A stretch of 64,000 nucleotides of DNA from Bradyrhizobium sp. 200 (GTDB lineage: Bacteria; Pseudomonadota; Alphaproteobacteria; Rhizobiales; Xanthobacteraceae), in NCBI RefSeq assembly GCF_023100945.1, contig NZ_CP064689.1:5066001-5130000 (forward strand), written 5' to 3'. This document shows positions 9,214 to 19,300 of this stretch, piece by piece. How positions within the stretch are numbered: position 1 is the stretch's first letter; each line of letters begins with the position of its first letter. The position numbers and the translations under genes were made by a program. The notes beneath the pieces were generated by a model. That model ran no database searches, was not told the origin of the DNA, and saw only the letters and a program-made list of their open reading frames with translations.

Positions 9214-9891
9214 ATGAACGCGACGCCAAACCTGACCCTGTGGGGCGTTGGGACAAGCCGCACCATTCGTGCGCACTGGGCCATGCACGAACTTGGTTTA
9301 TCCTACAAGTCCAAGCCAATCGGGCCGCGGACAGGCGAGACCAAAACCGCCGAATACACCAGGCTCAATCCGCGCCAGAAGATTCCCTTGCTGCAGGACG
9401 GCGATTTCTGCATCGGCGAAAGCGCTGCGATCGTCGCCTATCTGTCGCGAACCTATTCGACGCCCGACCGTTCACTGATTCCCGTAACCCAGCGCGAGTT
9501 CGCCGCTTGGCTGGAATGGTGCTTCTTCATCGTGGCCGAACTCGACTCCACCAGCCTCTACGTCATGCGCCGCCATAGCGCAGACGCATTGGGCCACATC
9601 TATGGAGTTGCGCCCGAAGTCGTCGCACAAGCCGGCGAGTATTTTCGGCAACAGTTGCGACACGTTGAGGTGGCGCTGGCAGATGGGCGGACGTTCTTGA
9701 TGGGTGACCAATTTACCAGCGCTGACATTCTGCTCACGACTTGCCTGGATTGGGCCATCGCTTACGGCGTTGGTATTTGCGACAACGCGCAGCCCTATCT
9801 TGAACGTATCCAGAGGCGGGAGGCTTATCGGCGGGCTGTGGCGGCGAATGTCCCGGTGTCACCGATTACCCCGTCCGCGGCGAAGGGCTAA
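9214..9891 (+). CDS. glutathione S-transferase family protein
   Basis: The protein has 225 residues with the start chosen at 9214, directly after the SDR stop; an upstream frame extension overlaps the SDR gene and is less likely. The N-terminal thioredoxin-like domain contains NPRQKIPLLQDGDFCIGESAAIV, with the cis-Pro and the glutathione-binding ES pair. The C-terminal helical domain contains FLMGDQFTSADILLTTCLDWA, the usual N-capping box region. GSTs of this type conjugate or isomerise electrophiles. Being coupled to an SDR inside a catabolic island suggests a detoxification or isomerase step. No substrate can be assigned. Confidence 0.88.
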   Translation: MNATPNLTLWGVGTSRTIRAHWAMHELGLSYKSKPIGPRTGETKTAEYTRLNPRQKIPLLQDGDFCIGESAAIVAYLSRTYSTPDRSLIPVTQREFAAWLEWCFFIVAELDSTSLYVMRRHSADALGHIYGVAPEVVAQAGEYFRQQLRHVEVALADGRTFLMGDQFTSADILLTTCLDWAIAYGVGICDNAQPYLERIQRREAYRRAVAANVPVSPITPSAAKG

Positions 9892-9924
9892 CAGAGGTTA
9901 GCCGGTCGCGAACAGGGCTTCGGT

Positions 9925-11124
9925 TCAGACTGCCACGCGCACGCTGCGTTCGGCGACCATCCTGTCGATGGCGCTATCGTCGTAACCCAGTTCCCGCAAC
10001 ACCTCGCGCGAGTGCTCGCCGACCCGGGGAGCAGGCCCGCCGATCGCGGCCTCATTGATCTCAAAGCGCGCCGCCGGCTTCGGCTGCCGCACCCGCCCGA
10101 CTTTCGGCTGATCGAACTCCGCGATGATATCGCGCGCCACCACCTGTTCATTGTGGATGATTTCGCCCCGGCGCAGGATCGGCGCGCACGGCACGTCGGC
10201 AGCATCGAGTCGCTCCAGCCATTCGGCTGTCGTATGCAGGCCGATGTATTCCGCCATCTTGTTGATGCGGGCCGTGGCGTTGACCGAACGCGCCGATGGC
10301 GTCGCAAAGCGGGGATCCTTGGCAAGCTCGGGATCGCCGGAGGCCCGGCAAAAGCCCTGCCATTCGGAATCCGAAATGGTGCCGGCCGTGATGTAGCCAT
10401 CGCTGGTCTTGAACACGAGATCCGGCCGGTCGTTGGGATCGGCGGCGGTGGCCTCGGCCCCTACCACGGTGTACTGCATCATGCCTTCCGGCCACAGGTA
10501 GGAAATCATCGCATCCAGCATCGCGACCTGAATATGATCGCCCTGCCCGGTTTTCTCGCGGGCGTAGAGCGCCGCCGCCACTGCCTGTGCGGTGAAAACA
10601 GCGGTGGTCTTGTCACAGACGATGGTTCGGATCATCTGCGGACGATTCGTGACCGGCTGCGACTGGATATCGGCGAAGCCCGACAGGCCCTGAATGATCG
10701 GGTCGTAGACGCGCTTCTTTACATACGGGCCGGTATCGCCGACACCGCTGATCGAGACGTAGATCAGGCGCGGATGCCGCTGGCGCAACTCTTCTGCGCC
10801 GAGACCGAGACGGTCCATCGTGCCGGGCCGAAAGTTCTGCACCAGCACATCAGCCTGCGCGACTAGCCTCGCGAGAACCTCGCGGCTGGCCGTGCTTTTG
10901 ACGTCGATCGACAGCGAACGCTTGCCGCGGTTCGACGAAATGAACAGCGCGGAGAATTCGCCGTCCTTGTCGATGGTAGCACGGCTGCGGCGGGTGATGT
11001 CGCCGCCGATCGGCTCGATCTTCAGGACGTCGGCGCCCTGATCCGCCAGAAACATCGTCGCGAAGGGGCCCGACACCACGCCGGTCAGATCGAGGACACG
11101 AACACCGTTGAGCGGACCAGGCAT
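9925..11124 (-). CDS. CaiB/BaiF-type CoA transferase (class III)
   Basis: This 399-residue protein begins MPGPLNGVRVLDLTGVVSGP, the classic start of family III CoA transferases. It continues with GADVLKIEPIGGD and NRGKRSLSIDVKS. The catalytic Asp should be the one in YDPIIQGLSG at about residue 143. These enzymes move CoA between a donor acyl-CoA and a carboxylate. Because the ligase next to the dehydrogenase operon is broken, this enzyme is a possible alternative way to activate the substrate. GGGGAG lies before the ATG. It converges with the GST gene, with 33 bp between them. Confidence 0.92.
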   Translation of the reverse strand: MPGPLNGVRVLDLTGVVSGPFATMFLADQGADVLKIEPIGGDITRRSRATIDKDGEFSALFISSNRGKRSLSIDVKSTASREVLARLVAQADVLVQNFRPGTMDRLGLGAEELRQRHPRLIYVSISGVGDTGPYVKKRVYDPIIQGLSGFADIQSQPVTNRPQMIRTIVCDKTTAVFTAQAVAAALYAREKTGQGDHIQVAMLDAMISYLWPEGMMQYTVVGAEATAADPNDRPDLVFKTSDGYITAGTISDSEWQGFCRASGDPELAKDPRFATPSARSVNATARINKMAEYIGLHTTAEWLERLDAADVPCAPILRRGEIIHNEQVVARDIIAEFDQPKVGRVRQPKPAARFEINEAAIGGPAPRVGEHSREVLRELGYDDSAIDRMVAERSVRVAV

Positions 11125-11219
11125 GGCACTCCCCTGTACTTTGTTATTCTGGGCCCGAGCCGAACTTAGATTGTCGCCCAGCCCTGGATTACCATATTCG
11201 CGGGTCTCGAGGTCCGATC

Positions 11220-11846
11220 TTACGCCGTCTTCGGAACAGGCTGACGGGTCTGTTCGACGATCGACTCCTCGACGTCACGAAGCTGATCCTTGCCGAAGAA
11301 CATTTCCTTTCCAACGAAGAACGTCGGCGAGCCGAATGCTCCCCGGCTGACGGCGTCGTTGGTCAGGTCGATCAGCTTTTTCTTGACGTCGTCTTGCTGC
11401 GCTCGCGCGATCAACCGATCAATATCGATCCCGATAAATGCGCTCCGAAAGATCTCAGGATCATCCATTTTCTTCGGCTCTTCCCACATATGATGATACG
11501 CTGCGCGAAAATAGGTTTCGAACATGCCTTCGAACTGGGCTGCGACGGCGCATCGCATCAGCATCAGTGTATTGACCGGGAAGAACGGATTGGGACGAAA
11601 CTTCGTGACGCTGTGGCGGCGAATGAAGCGCTGGGTCTCTAGCGCCTGGTATTCCGGCTTGTTCTTGATTCCGCGAAGCGAGTCGAAGGGCGACATGTTG
11701 CCCGTCGCCTTGTAGATGCCCCCAAGTAGAACCGGGACGTACTCGAATTTCACGCCGGTACGCCGCTCGATCCCTGGAATGGCTACTTCCGCCAGATAAG
11801 CGTTCGGACTGCCGAAATCGAACTGGAATTCAACCTTCAGGGGCAT
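11220..11846 (-). CDS. DsbA-family / 2-hydroxychromene-2-carboxylate isomerase-like protein
   Basis: The protein has 208 residues. The N-terminal FDFGSPNAYLAEVAIP places a Ser where the kappa-GST / HCCA isomerase branch has its catalytic Ser, instead of a CxxC. The C-terminal RGAFGSPTFFVGKEMFFGKDQL contains the cis-Pro loop and matches the family. HCCA isomerases use glutathione to isomerise aromatic catabolic intermediates. The name is often over-applied, so the reaction is open. GGGAGGAG precedes the ATG. The gene is divergent from the HxlR regulator and shares its palindrome-bearing promoter region (site 2). Confidence 0.85.
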   Translation of the reverse strand: MPLKVEFQFDFGSPNAYLAEVAIPGIERRTGVKFEYVPVLLGGIYKATGNMSPFDSLRGIKNKPEYQALETQRFIRRHSVTKFRPNPFFPVNTLMLMRCAVAAQFEGMFETYFRAAYHHMWEEPKKMDDPEIFRSAFIGIDIDRLIARAQQDDVKKKLIDLTNDAVSRGAFGSPTFFVGKEMFFGKDQLRDVEESIVEQTRQPVPKTA

Positions 11847-11924
11847 GTCGGCTCCTCCCGCGAGTGCATTGGATGATCAGGTTTGGTCTTCGATAGCCGA
11901 AATTCGGCTACCACTCGTCTTTAC

Positions 11925-11941
11925 AGTTCTAAAAACGAACT
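11925..11941. promoter_or_regulatory. 17-bp palindrome, candidate operator site 2
   Basis: AGTTCT-AAAAA-CGAACT is an inverted repeat with one mismatch, and its reverse complement matches sites 1 and 3. It lies 78 bp upstream of the isomerase-like gene and 143 bp upstream of the divergent HxlR regulator gene. Location next to the regulator is what autoregulation would predict. Confidence 0.68.
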
Positions 11942-12084
11942 GTCAAATTTATGCAGATTTGCTGCTTTCACACGGTTCGTAGGGGATTGTTTGGAGCTGA
12001 GTACCTATCTAGAATGGTAGTAAAGCTGAGGTTCCCTGGACGATTTGAGCGGAATCGGGCGCTGGATGACTGGAGAGCAGGAAA

Positions 12085-12600
12085 ATGCGATGGGATGCCC
12101 TTGAAGAAGAGCCGTGTTCGATGGCCCGCACGATCGGCGTAATCGGCGACCGTTGGACCCTTCTTATCCTGCGCGAATGCTTCCTGCGCACGCGCCGCTT
12201 CGAAGGATTTCAGTCCGCGCTTGGGATCACACGGCATTTGCTCGCCGAGCGGCTGAAGAAACTGGTCCGGCAAGGTGTCCTGCGCCGCATTCCCTATCAG
12301 GAGTCGCCCAAGCGGCATGAATACATCCTTACCCAAAAGGGACTCGATCTCTATCCGATCATGATGGCGATTGTGCATTGGGGCGACACCCACATGGTCG
12401 ACGAACGCGGGCGGCCGTTGCTGCACCAGCACCGAAAATGCGGCAAGAACTTTGATCCAGTCATGGTGTGCTCCGAATGCGGCGAGCCCCTTTCGGCCAA
12501 AGAGGTTCATACCCATCCCGGCCCCGGTGCCCGAAGCACAACCCCGGCAACAAAGGGGCCAGAGAAGCCAAGGGCAAAGCCGCGGCGCCAAGCCGCTTGA
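12085..12600 (+). CDS. HxlR-family transcriptional regulator
   Basis: This 171-residue DNA-binding protein has the HxlR winged-helix layout. It starts with CSMARTIGVIGDRWTLLIL, then FEGFQSALGITRHLLAERLKKL (recognition region), LVRQGVLRRIPYQ and RHEYILTQKGLDLYPI. The C-terminal 60 residues include a C-x2-C pair (VCSECGEPL), which could bind metal or sense redox state. HxlR proteins bind short palindromes as dimers. Three similar palindromes in this island (8298, 11925, 15974) are good candidates for its targets. The gene converges with the ligase gene at 12733. Confidence 0.9.
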   Translation: MRWDALEEEPCSMARTIGVIGDRWTLLILRECFLRTRRFEGFQSALGITRHLLAERLKKLVRQGVLRRIPYQESPKRHEYILTQKGLDLYPIMMAIVHWGDTHMVDERGRPLLHQHRKCGKNFDPVMVCSECGEPLSAKEVHTHPGPGARSTTPATKGPEKPRAKPRRQAA

Positions 12601-12732
12601 GGTGGCCGCACACGCCGGGGAATACCTCATCGAAGGCCATGCTCAGCAGTTCACAGTGCAGGGCGATATCTGAAGGCGCCACCTCGCGGACACGAGATGT
12701 CCGGCAACGATCGCGGCCGGCTGAACTCTTCC

Positions 12733-14535
12733 TCAGACCTGGATCACATCTCGACTTGCTTCATTGCAGTAGAGACGTTCGACCTGTCCGGAGCGATGTT
12801 TCAGCACAGCACGTTGATTGACGTAGGCCTTGTCGGTGATTTCTCCTGCCGCCAATGACGGCGGATCCTTCAGCAGGGAGAACGAACAGATTCTTTCGCT
12901 GCTTCCAACCGTTTCATTGTATTCCTGAAAACGATCTTTCAGAAATTGAACCACGAGAGGGTCGCAGGTTAGATCCGCGGCTGGCATCTTCGAAATCCGT
13001 GCCGCCTCGGTAGGATTCAACCAGCAGAGCAGCGCGCATGATTCACGATTTTCTCCCGCAACGACAATGTCCAGCAACACGCCGCGCGCGGCAGCCAAAA
13101 TCGCCGCACGCATATTCCCGATCGAGACCCATGTGCCGTTCGCCAGTTTGAAGTTCTCGGAAATTCTGCCTGTAAAACGCAGCCCAAGCTCCGGCTTCTG
13201 AGGATCCAGAAACGAGACGGTATCGCCGATGCGATAGAACCCTTCCTCATCGAAGGCCTTTTCCGTCAAATCCGGCCTACCGAGATAACCTGGCGTAACA
13301 TTGGGTCCCTTCACCCTTGCCTCGTAAGTATCGGAGACCGGGATCAGTTTTAGCTGCAGACCCGGCGCGGGAAGACCAATCTCTCCCGGCTGATCCGTCG
13401 CCCAGTGGGTCGTACTGATTGTCGGTGCGGTTTCAGTGGTGCCGTAGCCCGACATGACCGGAATTCGCCGGCCGGTGATCGACGATGTCAGCCGATAGAG
13501 TTTTTCAAGCGTGCCCTGCGAGATTGCAGCCCCGGCATAGCTCAATCTGTCCATCCGCCTGAACACGCTGGCGCCAAGATCAACGTCGTTCTCGATCGCG
13601 TCACACAAGAGATTGTAGCCGGCAGGCACGTTGAACATGGCGGTGGGCGAAATCTCCTTCAGATTCGCGATCGTCTTGTGGAAGAGCTGAGGCAGCGGCC
13701 GGCCATCGTCGATATAGAGTGTCCCGCCATTCTTGAGAATGCTGTGAAGAATTACGTTACTGCCCATCGTATGGTGCCAGGGCAGCCACTCGACCTGCAC
13801 CGGCGCGTCCGGAGGAGACACCAGCAGACTGCCCATTTGCAGGGAGCTCGCCATCATGCGGTGGGTATTGAGCACGCCTTTGGGGAAGCCGGTCGAACCG
13901 GACGTGAAGAGAATCTTTGCGACGTCATCGCAAGACACCGCGCGTGATGCACGCTCGAATCCGTCACTCCCAGTTCGGGTAGTCAGGGCAAGGAAAGGCG
14001 ACGTGTCGGGCGCGCCATCGACGCTGATCCAGCTTGCGGCTGCCAGTTCGGGAATAGAGCGGGCCGCAGAAAAGTCGCGTCCGCTTTGAACGAAAACGAA
14101 CTTCGGGCGCAGCGCTTCCGCGATATCCTTGAGACGGGCCAGGCCGCCGGGCATCAGCGTGTAGTTTGGCGATATCGGCGCCAGGATTACCCCTATCGAC
14201 ATCGCGGCAAACGAGATCACCGCGTTCTCAATCGAGTTTCCTGAAAGTATCGCCAGCTTGTCAGCCGGCTTTGCGCCCATATCGACCAGGCTTTGGCCGA
14301 CCGCCTGAACCTGCAACCATGCCTCGCGATAGGTGATCTCGTCCCACCCCCCTTTCGCATTGCGTTGCGCAAGGAAAATTCTATCGGGAACAGAATTTGC
14401 CCAGGTCGGCAGAAAATCGGTGATGCGCCAGTCACAGTTCCCCAACTCAAGGGGCGAGCTCAGCATGAGCGTGCCGTCGGCTCGACGCTCTATGGAAAGC
14501 GCCCTTGGCGCAAACGTCAGTGGCTTCGTCGACAT
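12733..14535 (-). CDS. feruloyl-CoA-synthetase-like acyl/aryl-CoA ligase
   Basis: The protein has 600 residues from the ATG at 14535, which has AGGAGAT upstream. It is a complete AMP-forming ligase with phosphate loop LFTSGSTGFPKG (about residue 215), SGYGTTETAPT (about 367), RIGDTVSFLDP and the C-terminal GEITDKAYVNQRAVLKHR with the catalytic Lys. The overall length, WLPWHHTMGSN and the ending are typical of the feruloyl-CoA synthetase group, which activates hydroxycinnamates and other carboxylates with ATP and CoA. The island lacks the usual ferulate partner genes (hydratase-lyase and vanillin dehydrogenase are not seen). The true substrate may therefore differ. It could replace the broken ligase at 7508. 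Confidence 0.87.
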   Translation of the reverse strand: MSTKPLTFAPRALSIERRADGTLMLSSPLELGNCDWRITDFLPTWANSVPDRIFLAQRNAKGGWDEITYREAWLQVQAVGQSLVDMGAKPADKLAILSGNSIENAVISFAAMSIGVILAPISPNYTLMPGGLARLKDIAEALRPKFVFVQSGRDFSAARSIPELAAASWISVDGAPDTSPFLALTTRTGSDGFERASRAVSCDDVAKILFTSGSTGFPKGVLNTHRMMASSLQMGSLLVSPPDAPVQVEWLPWHHTMGSNVILHSILKNGGTLYIDDGRPLPQLFHKTIANLKEISPTAMFNVPAGYNLLCDAIENDVDLGASVFRRMDRLSYAGAAISQGTLEKLYRLTSSITGRRIPVMSGYGTTETAPTISTTHWATDQPGEIGLPAPGLQLKLIPVSDTYEARVKGPNVTPGYLGRPDLTEKAFDEEGFYRIGDTVSFLDPQKPELGLRFTGRISENFKLANGTWVSIGNMRAAILAAARGVLLDIVVAGENRESCALLCWLNPTEAARISKMPAADLTCDPLVVQFLKDRFQEYNETVGSSERICSFSLLKDPPSLAAGEITDKAYVNQRAVLKHRSGQVERLYCNEASRDVIQV

Positions 14536-14718
14536 CGAATACAATCTCCTGAATTGCTGTGATGGTCCGACGAGCGCGCGAGGCGCGCTTCACCACTCCT
14601 GGTGCCCATCGCTGCTGCGCCAACGCTGCAAGCCGTCAATCAGGCGGCCAGGCCAGACCGGCCGGCAGTTCACACTCAACGCGCGAACTGCCGCGCCCGT
14701 CGCTTCGCCCATGCGAGG

Positions 14719-15918
14719 TCACTCGGACTTGGCGTCCAGCACTTCCCCGAAGGCTTGCCAGCTCGTGCCGCTCCACCGCTGCAATCGCATCTGCGTCCAG
14801 ATCATGTTCTCTGTATCGGTGGTGTTGACCTTGATGCCTGGCAGCGCCGTCGGAACGACGAAGTCCTTCAGGTTCTTGGCCTGTGCAAGAATATTCTTGC
14901 GCGATAGATCATTGCCGCATTGCTTCAGAATCTGCTCGAGCAGGATGCCTTGCTGATAGCCGGTCAGATAACTTCCATTGGTGATGTCGGCGCCCGGCAA
15001 ATATTTGTCGAAAAACACCCTGAAGGCCTGCATGCCCGGGTCATCCTTCCACGCCGAATCCAGAACATCCTTGTTGGTCGTGCCGACGATCACGCCGACC
15101 GATTTGTCGAGACCGGCGGGCGCGAGCGTGCCTCCGACCGAGCCGGAAGGAAAATTAATAATCACGGTCGCCTTCCAGCCGATCACGGAGGCTTGCCGGA
15201 TGGCCTGCGCCGCGAACTTCGGTGTGCCGGCGATCACAAGAGCCTCCGCACCGGAGCTCTTTAGATTGACGACCTGTGAATCAACCGTCGGTTCGGTGAC
15301 CTCATAGGAAGCGCTCACGACCTTCCGCTCGAAATCCTTGCCGAGAAACGCCTTGAAGGCGGCGAGGTAGTCTTTGCCGAGGTCGTCGTTCTGATAGAGG
15401 ATGGCATACTTGGCGTATGGCAGCGCCTTCGTCAGATATTTGGCGTAGATTTTTCCTTCAGTGTCGTAGCTGACAAGACCTGTCGTGGTGAGCGGGTAAT
15501 TAGTGACTTCGGTGAATTTGGATGATCCGCTGATAATCGCGATGCTGGGCACCCCTTTCGACCGCAGGTATTTTGCCGTAGCCGAGATGCCGGGAGTGCC
15601 GAGCTGACCGAACATGAATGATACTTCGTCGCTCTCAACGAGTTTGCGGACGTGCTCCACGGCCTTGGGAGGGTTGTATGCGTCGTCATACGCGATGTAG
15701 CTGATCTTGCGTCCGTTGATGCCGCCGCGGTCGTTGACCGCCTGAATGTAGGCGATAAGTCCCTTCCCTACGAGACCGATCGATGACGCCGGTCCGCTGA
15801 AGGGAAAAACGCCGCCGACCTTAATCTCCGTCGCTGAAATTCCGGGCTCTTCAGCCGCGAATGCCGGGCCGCTTAAAAGCAAAGCCAGAGCGGCCAAGGT
15901 TTTCCATTTCACCAACAT
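14719..15918 (-). CDS. branched-chain-type ABC transporter substrate-binding protein
   Basis: The protein has 399 residues from the ATG at 15918, which follows GGGAGGA. A signal peptide (KTLAALALLLSGPAFA then AEE) sends it to the periplasm. The mature start ISATEIKVGGVFPFSGPAS and GKGLIAYIQAVNDRGGINGRK are typical of the LivJ-like / aromatic-acid-binding group (periplasmic-binding protein type 6). No permease or ATPase genes of this transporter are in the window, so they must lie elsewhere. Candidate operator site 3 is 56 bp upstream of the start, so the protein is probably induced together with the catabolic genes. The ligand is likely the island's carboxylate substrate (inference). Confidence 0.9.
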   Translation of the reverse strand: MLVKWKTLAALALLLSGPAFAAEEPGISATEIKVGGVFPFSGPASSIGLVGKGLIAYIQAVNDRGGINGRKISYIAYDDAYNPPKAVEHVRKLVESDEVSFMFGQLGTPGISATAKYLRSKGVPSIAIISGSSKFTEVTNYPLTTTGLVSYDTEGKIYAKYLTKALPYAKYAILYQNDDLGKDYLAAFKAFLGKDFERKVVSASYEVTEPTVDSQVVNLKSSGAEALVIAGTPKFAAQAIRQASVIGWKATVIINFPSGSVGGTLAPAGLDKSVGVIVGTTNKDVLDSAWKDDPGMQAFRVFFDKYLPGADITNGSYLTGYQQGILLEQILKQCGNDLSRKNILAQAKNLKDFVVPTALPGIKVNTTDTENMIWTQMRLQRWSGTSWQAFGEVLDAKSE

Positions 15919-15973
15919 TGCGCATCCTCCCAAGCGCGCACCCTTCCGGGGTACGTCATCTTCGCAAGCCTAC

Positions 15974-15990
15974 AGTTCTTTTTTAGAACT
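15974..15990. promoter_or_regulatory. 17-bp perfect palindrome, candidate operator site 3
   Basis: AGTTCT-TTTTT-AGAACT is a perfect six-plus-six inverted repeat around a five-T spacer, followed by CGTCAAGCAC (site 1 is followed by CGTCAATCAC). It lies 56 bp upstream of the ABC binding-protein gene. It is the best copy of the three-site motif. Confidence 0.7.
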
Positions 15991-16315
15991 CGTCAAGCAC
16001 TTAGATGATCGTCTGCCGGCCGGCCGGCGACGGGCCTCGCGGCGCTGGCGGAAACATACGAGTTTGACCACTCCAGAAAATCTCTGCCTGGAAGCTGTTG
16101 ACGCGTGGAGAGCCATGCGCGATCGCACATTGAATACCAGCCAGGAGAGTGAGGGGGCGTCCCTTCTTCCAGCCGACGAGACCATTCCATTATTAAACTA
16201 ATGTTGCGCCTCGTCGGGATCAATTCCCGTTCGGATCGGGCGATTCATGGATGTCTTCCAGAACTGACCAAGCGAAGTCAGCGAGCGAGAACCGGCTCGC
16301 CCGACAAACAGAGCC
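15991..16315. other. intergenic stretch without a supportable gene
   Basis: This holds about 325 bp between the ABC binding-protein promoter and the end of the RND pump gene. Short overlapping minus-strand frames exist but show no recognisable domain, no good ribosome site and no hydrophobic pattern. A GCCGGCCGGCCGGC palindromic run lies near 16017. I see no clear terminator with a T-tract. Confidence 0.5.
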
Positions 16316-19300
16316 CTACTCGGCAGCCATTGCTGTTCGCAATTCCGGTTCCTCCGTAGAATCCTCATGGATCTCATCTGCAGTCGGCTTGATCCGAAAC
16401 CACGCGGCATAAAGCGCAGGAAGGAACAGCAGGATCAGCACCGTGCCGATCGCCGTGCCGCCGATCAGCGTATAGGCCATCGATCCCCAGAAGACGGAGT
16501 GCGTGAGAGGGATGAAGGCCAGCACGGCGGCAAGCGCGGTCAGGATCACGGGCCTCGTGCGTTGCACAGTGGCCTCGATGACGGCGTGATAGTCATCAAG
16601 GCCGGCAGCTCGGTTCTCCTTGATTTGTTCGGTCAGGATCAGAGTGTTGCGCATCAGGATGCCCGCCAGTCCTATCAGGCCCAGAATGGCGTTGAATCCG
16701 AAGGGTTGGTTGAAAGCGAGCAACACGGGCACGACGCCGACAAGGCCAAGCGGTGCTGTCAGCATGACCATGGCCATCGTCGAGAAGGATCGCACCTGCA
16801 GCATGATGACAATCAGCATGGCGGCGATCATGGCGGGAAAGACCGTCGCCAACGCGTCGTTGGCCTTGGTTGCCTCCTCGATCGATCCGCCCAATTCGAT
16901 GCGATAGCCGGCTGGAAGGGATGCGATCAGCGGCTGAAGGGCCGTCTTGATCTCCTTGGAAACCTCTGGAGGCTGGGTCGCCTCATTGATATCCGAGCGA
17001 ATGGTGACGACGGGCGTGCGATCGCGGCGCCTCATAATCGGCTCTTCCAGACGGATTTCCGAATGGCCGATCTGGTCGAGCGGAATCGGGCGGCCGTCCC
17101 GGCTCATCAGTGAGAAATCCGCCAGACGCGCCGGATCCAGCCGCTCACCGCCGGCGCTGCGTGCCACGATGGGGACATTGCGGATGTCCTCGCGGACCTG
17201 CGTCACGGGGATGCCAGTAAGAAGGAACTGGAGTTGCCGGCCCACCTCCGCTGGCGAGAGGCCGATCAGGTTCAGTCGGTCCTGATCCGGGATGAAGCGG
17301 AGCACGGGTGTGCGATTGCCCCAATCGCGGTTCGCTTGCCGCACATCGGGAACGCCACGCATGATATCGAGCGCTTTTTCAGAGATAGCGTACAATTGCG
17401 CGGGATCAGGCCCCATGACCCGAAACTCGACTGGGAACGGCGTGTAGGGTCCGAACACAAGCTGGGTGACGCGCACATTGGCCTCAGGTGCAAGCCCCTG
17501 TGACACCGCCTGTCGGAGCCGGTGCTTCAAAGCTTCGCGCGCCTCGGCGTCCGGTGTAAGCACGACGATCTTGGCGAAGGCCGGATCAGGCAGCTCCGGC
17601 GCCATCGCGAAGAAGAATCGGGGCGCGCCCTGACCGACATAGCTCGTGACGATCTTGGCCTCCGCCTGGTGGTTCAGCCAGTGTTCGAGCTTCTCGACGG
17701 TCGCGGTCGTCGTCTCAATGCTGGTGCCTTCCGGCAGGCGAACCTCCACCAGCACTTCGGGGCGGTCGGACGTCGGGAAGAACTGCTGCTTGACGGCGCC
17801 CATGCCGACGACGGAAAGCGCGAAGGCGATCGCGACGATGCCGCTAGTTACGAACTTGTGGCGCACGGCGAAAGTGATGATCCCTCGCAGGCGCCGATAG
17901 TTCGGTGTGCCGTAAATCGCCTGGTGACCGCCTTCGACCGGTTTGATCGCGGGCAGCATCTTGACGCCAAGATAGGGCGTGAAGATCACCGCGACGATCC
18001 AGGAGACGATGAGGGCGAACCCCACGACCCAGAAGATGTTGCCGGCGTATTCGCCGGCCGTCGAGCGCGCGAAGCCCACCGGCAGGAACCCGGCGACCGT
18101 CACGAGCGTGCCCGACAACATCGGCGCCGCCGTGTGGCTCCACGCGTAGGCCGCCGCCTTGATGCGATCCATGCCCTCTTCCATTTTCACCACCATCACC
18201 TCGATGGCGATGATGGCGTCGTCCACGAGAAGACCAAGCGCCAGGATGAGGGCGCCGAGCGTGATGCGGTCGAAGAACCGGCCGGTTTCCAGCATGATGA
18301 GGAACACGACGGCAAGCGTCAGAGGCACGGCAGCCGCCACGACGATGCCGACGCGCCAGCCGAGGCTGAGCAGGCTCACCAGCAGCACCACGCCGAGCGC
18401 CATCGCAAACTTCATCATGAATTCGTCAACCGCCGAGGTGATGTTGACGGCCTGGTCGCTGACCTTGGCCAGAGTCATCCCGAGTGGCAGCGTCCGAGCG
18501 ATAGCTGCGGACCTCTCCTCCAGCGCCTTGCCGAGCGCGAGGCCATCCCAGCCCTCTTGCATAACCGCCGCGAGCATGACGGAGGGCTCACCTTGGTGTC
18601 GGATGAGGTAGGTGGGAGGATCCTCGTAGCCGCGGCGGACTTCGGCGATGTCGGAGAGTTTCAGCGTCCGCCCCGCGGCGACGATCGGCGTGTCGGCGAT
18701 CGCCTGGACGCTGTCATAAGCGCCGTCGACCCGGATGAAGACCTGCGGCCCCTTGGTGTCGATCGAGCCTGCCGGTGTGACGGTGTTCTGCCGCTGCAAG
18801 GCGGCAACGATATCCTGGGCCGACACGCCGAGGGTTGCCAGTTTGGCATAGGAAAACTCGATGAATATCTGTTCGGGACGTTCACCGAGGATGTTGATCT
18901 TCTTGACGCCGGGCACGTGCAGGAGGTCCTGGCGAATAGTCTCGGCCTGCCTGGCGAGCTCCCGCATCGGCATGCCCTTCGCCTTGAGGGCATAGAGGGC
19001 GAAGCTCACGTCGGAATATTCGTCGTTGACGAACGGGCCGAGCACGCCCGTCGGCAGCTTGCGTGCTTCATCCCCAAGCTTCTTGCGGGCCTGGTAGAAC
19101 TCCTCCTGCACGCTCGATGGCGGTGTGCTGTCCTTCAGCGTAACCGTCATATACGCATAACCTGGCCGTGTGGTCGTCTCCACCCGGTCATACCAAGTCA
19201 GCTCCTGAATCCGCTTCTCCAACGGTTCGGCGACCTGGTCCTGCATCTCGCGCGCCGTCGCGCCTGGCCATACCGTCGTGACCGTCAGGGTCTTGATGGT

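Noticed and set aside
11947-12630. Minus-strand 220-codon frame opposite the HxlR gene
   Set aside because: Antisense to a clear HxlR protein; no motif in the translation.
15970-16410. Short overlapping minus-strand frames between the ABC binding protein and the RND pump
   Set aside because: No family, no ribosome site, frames overlap each other.
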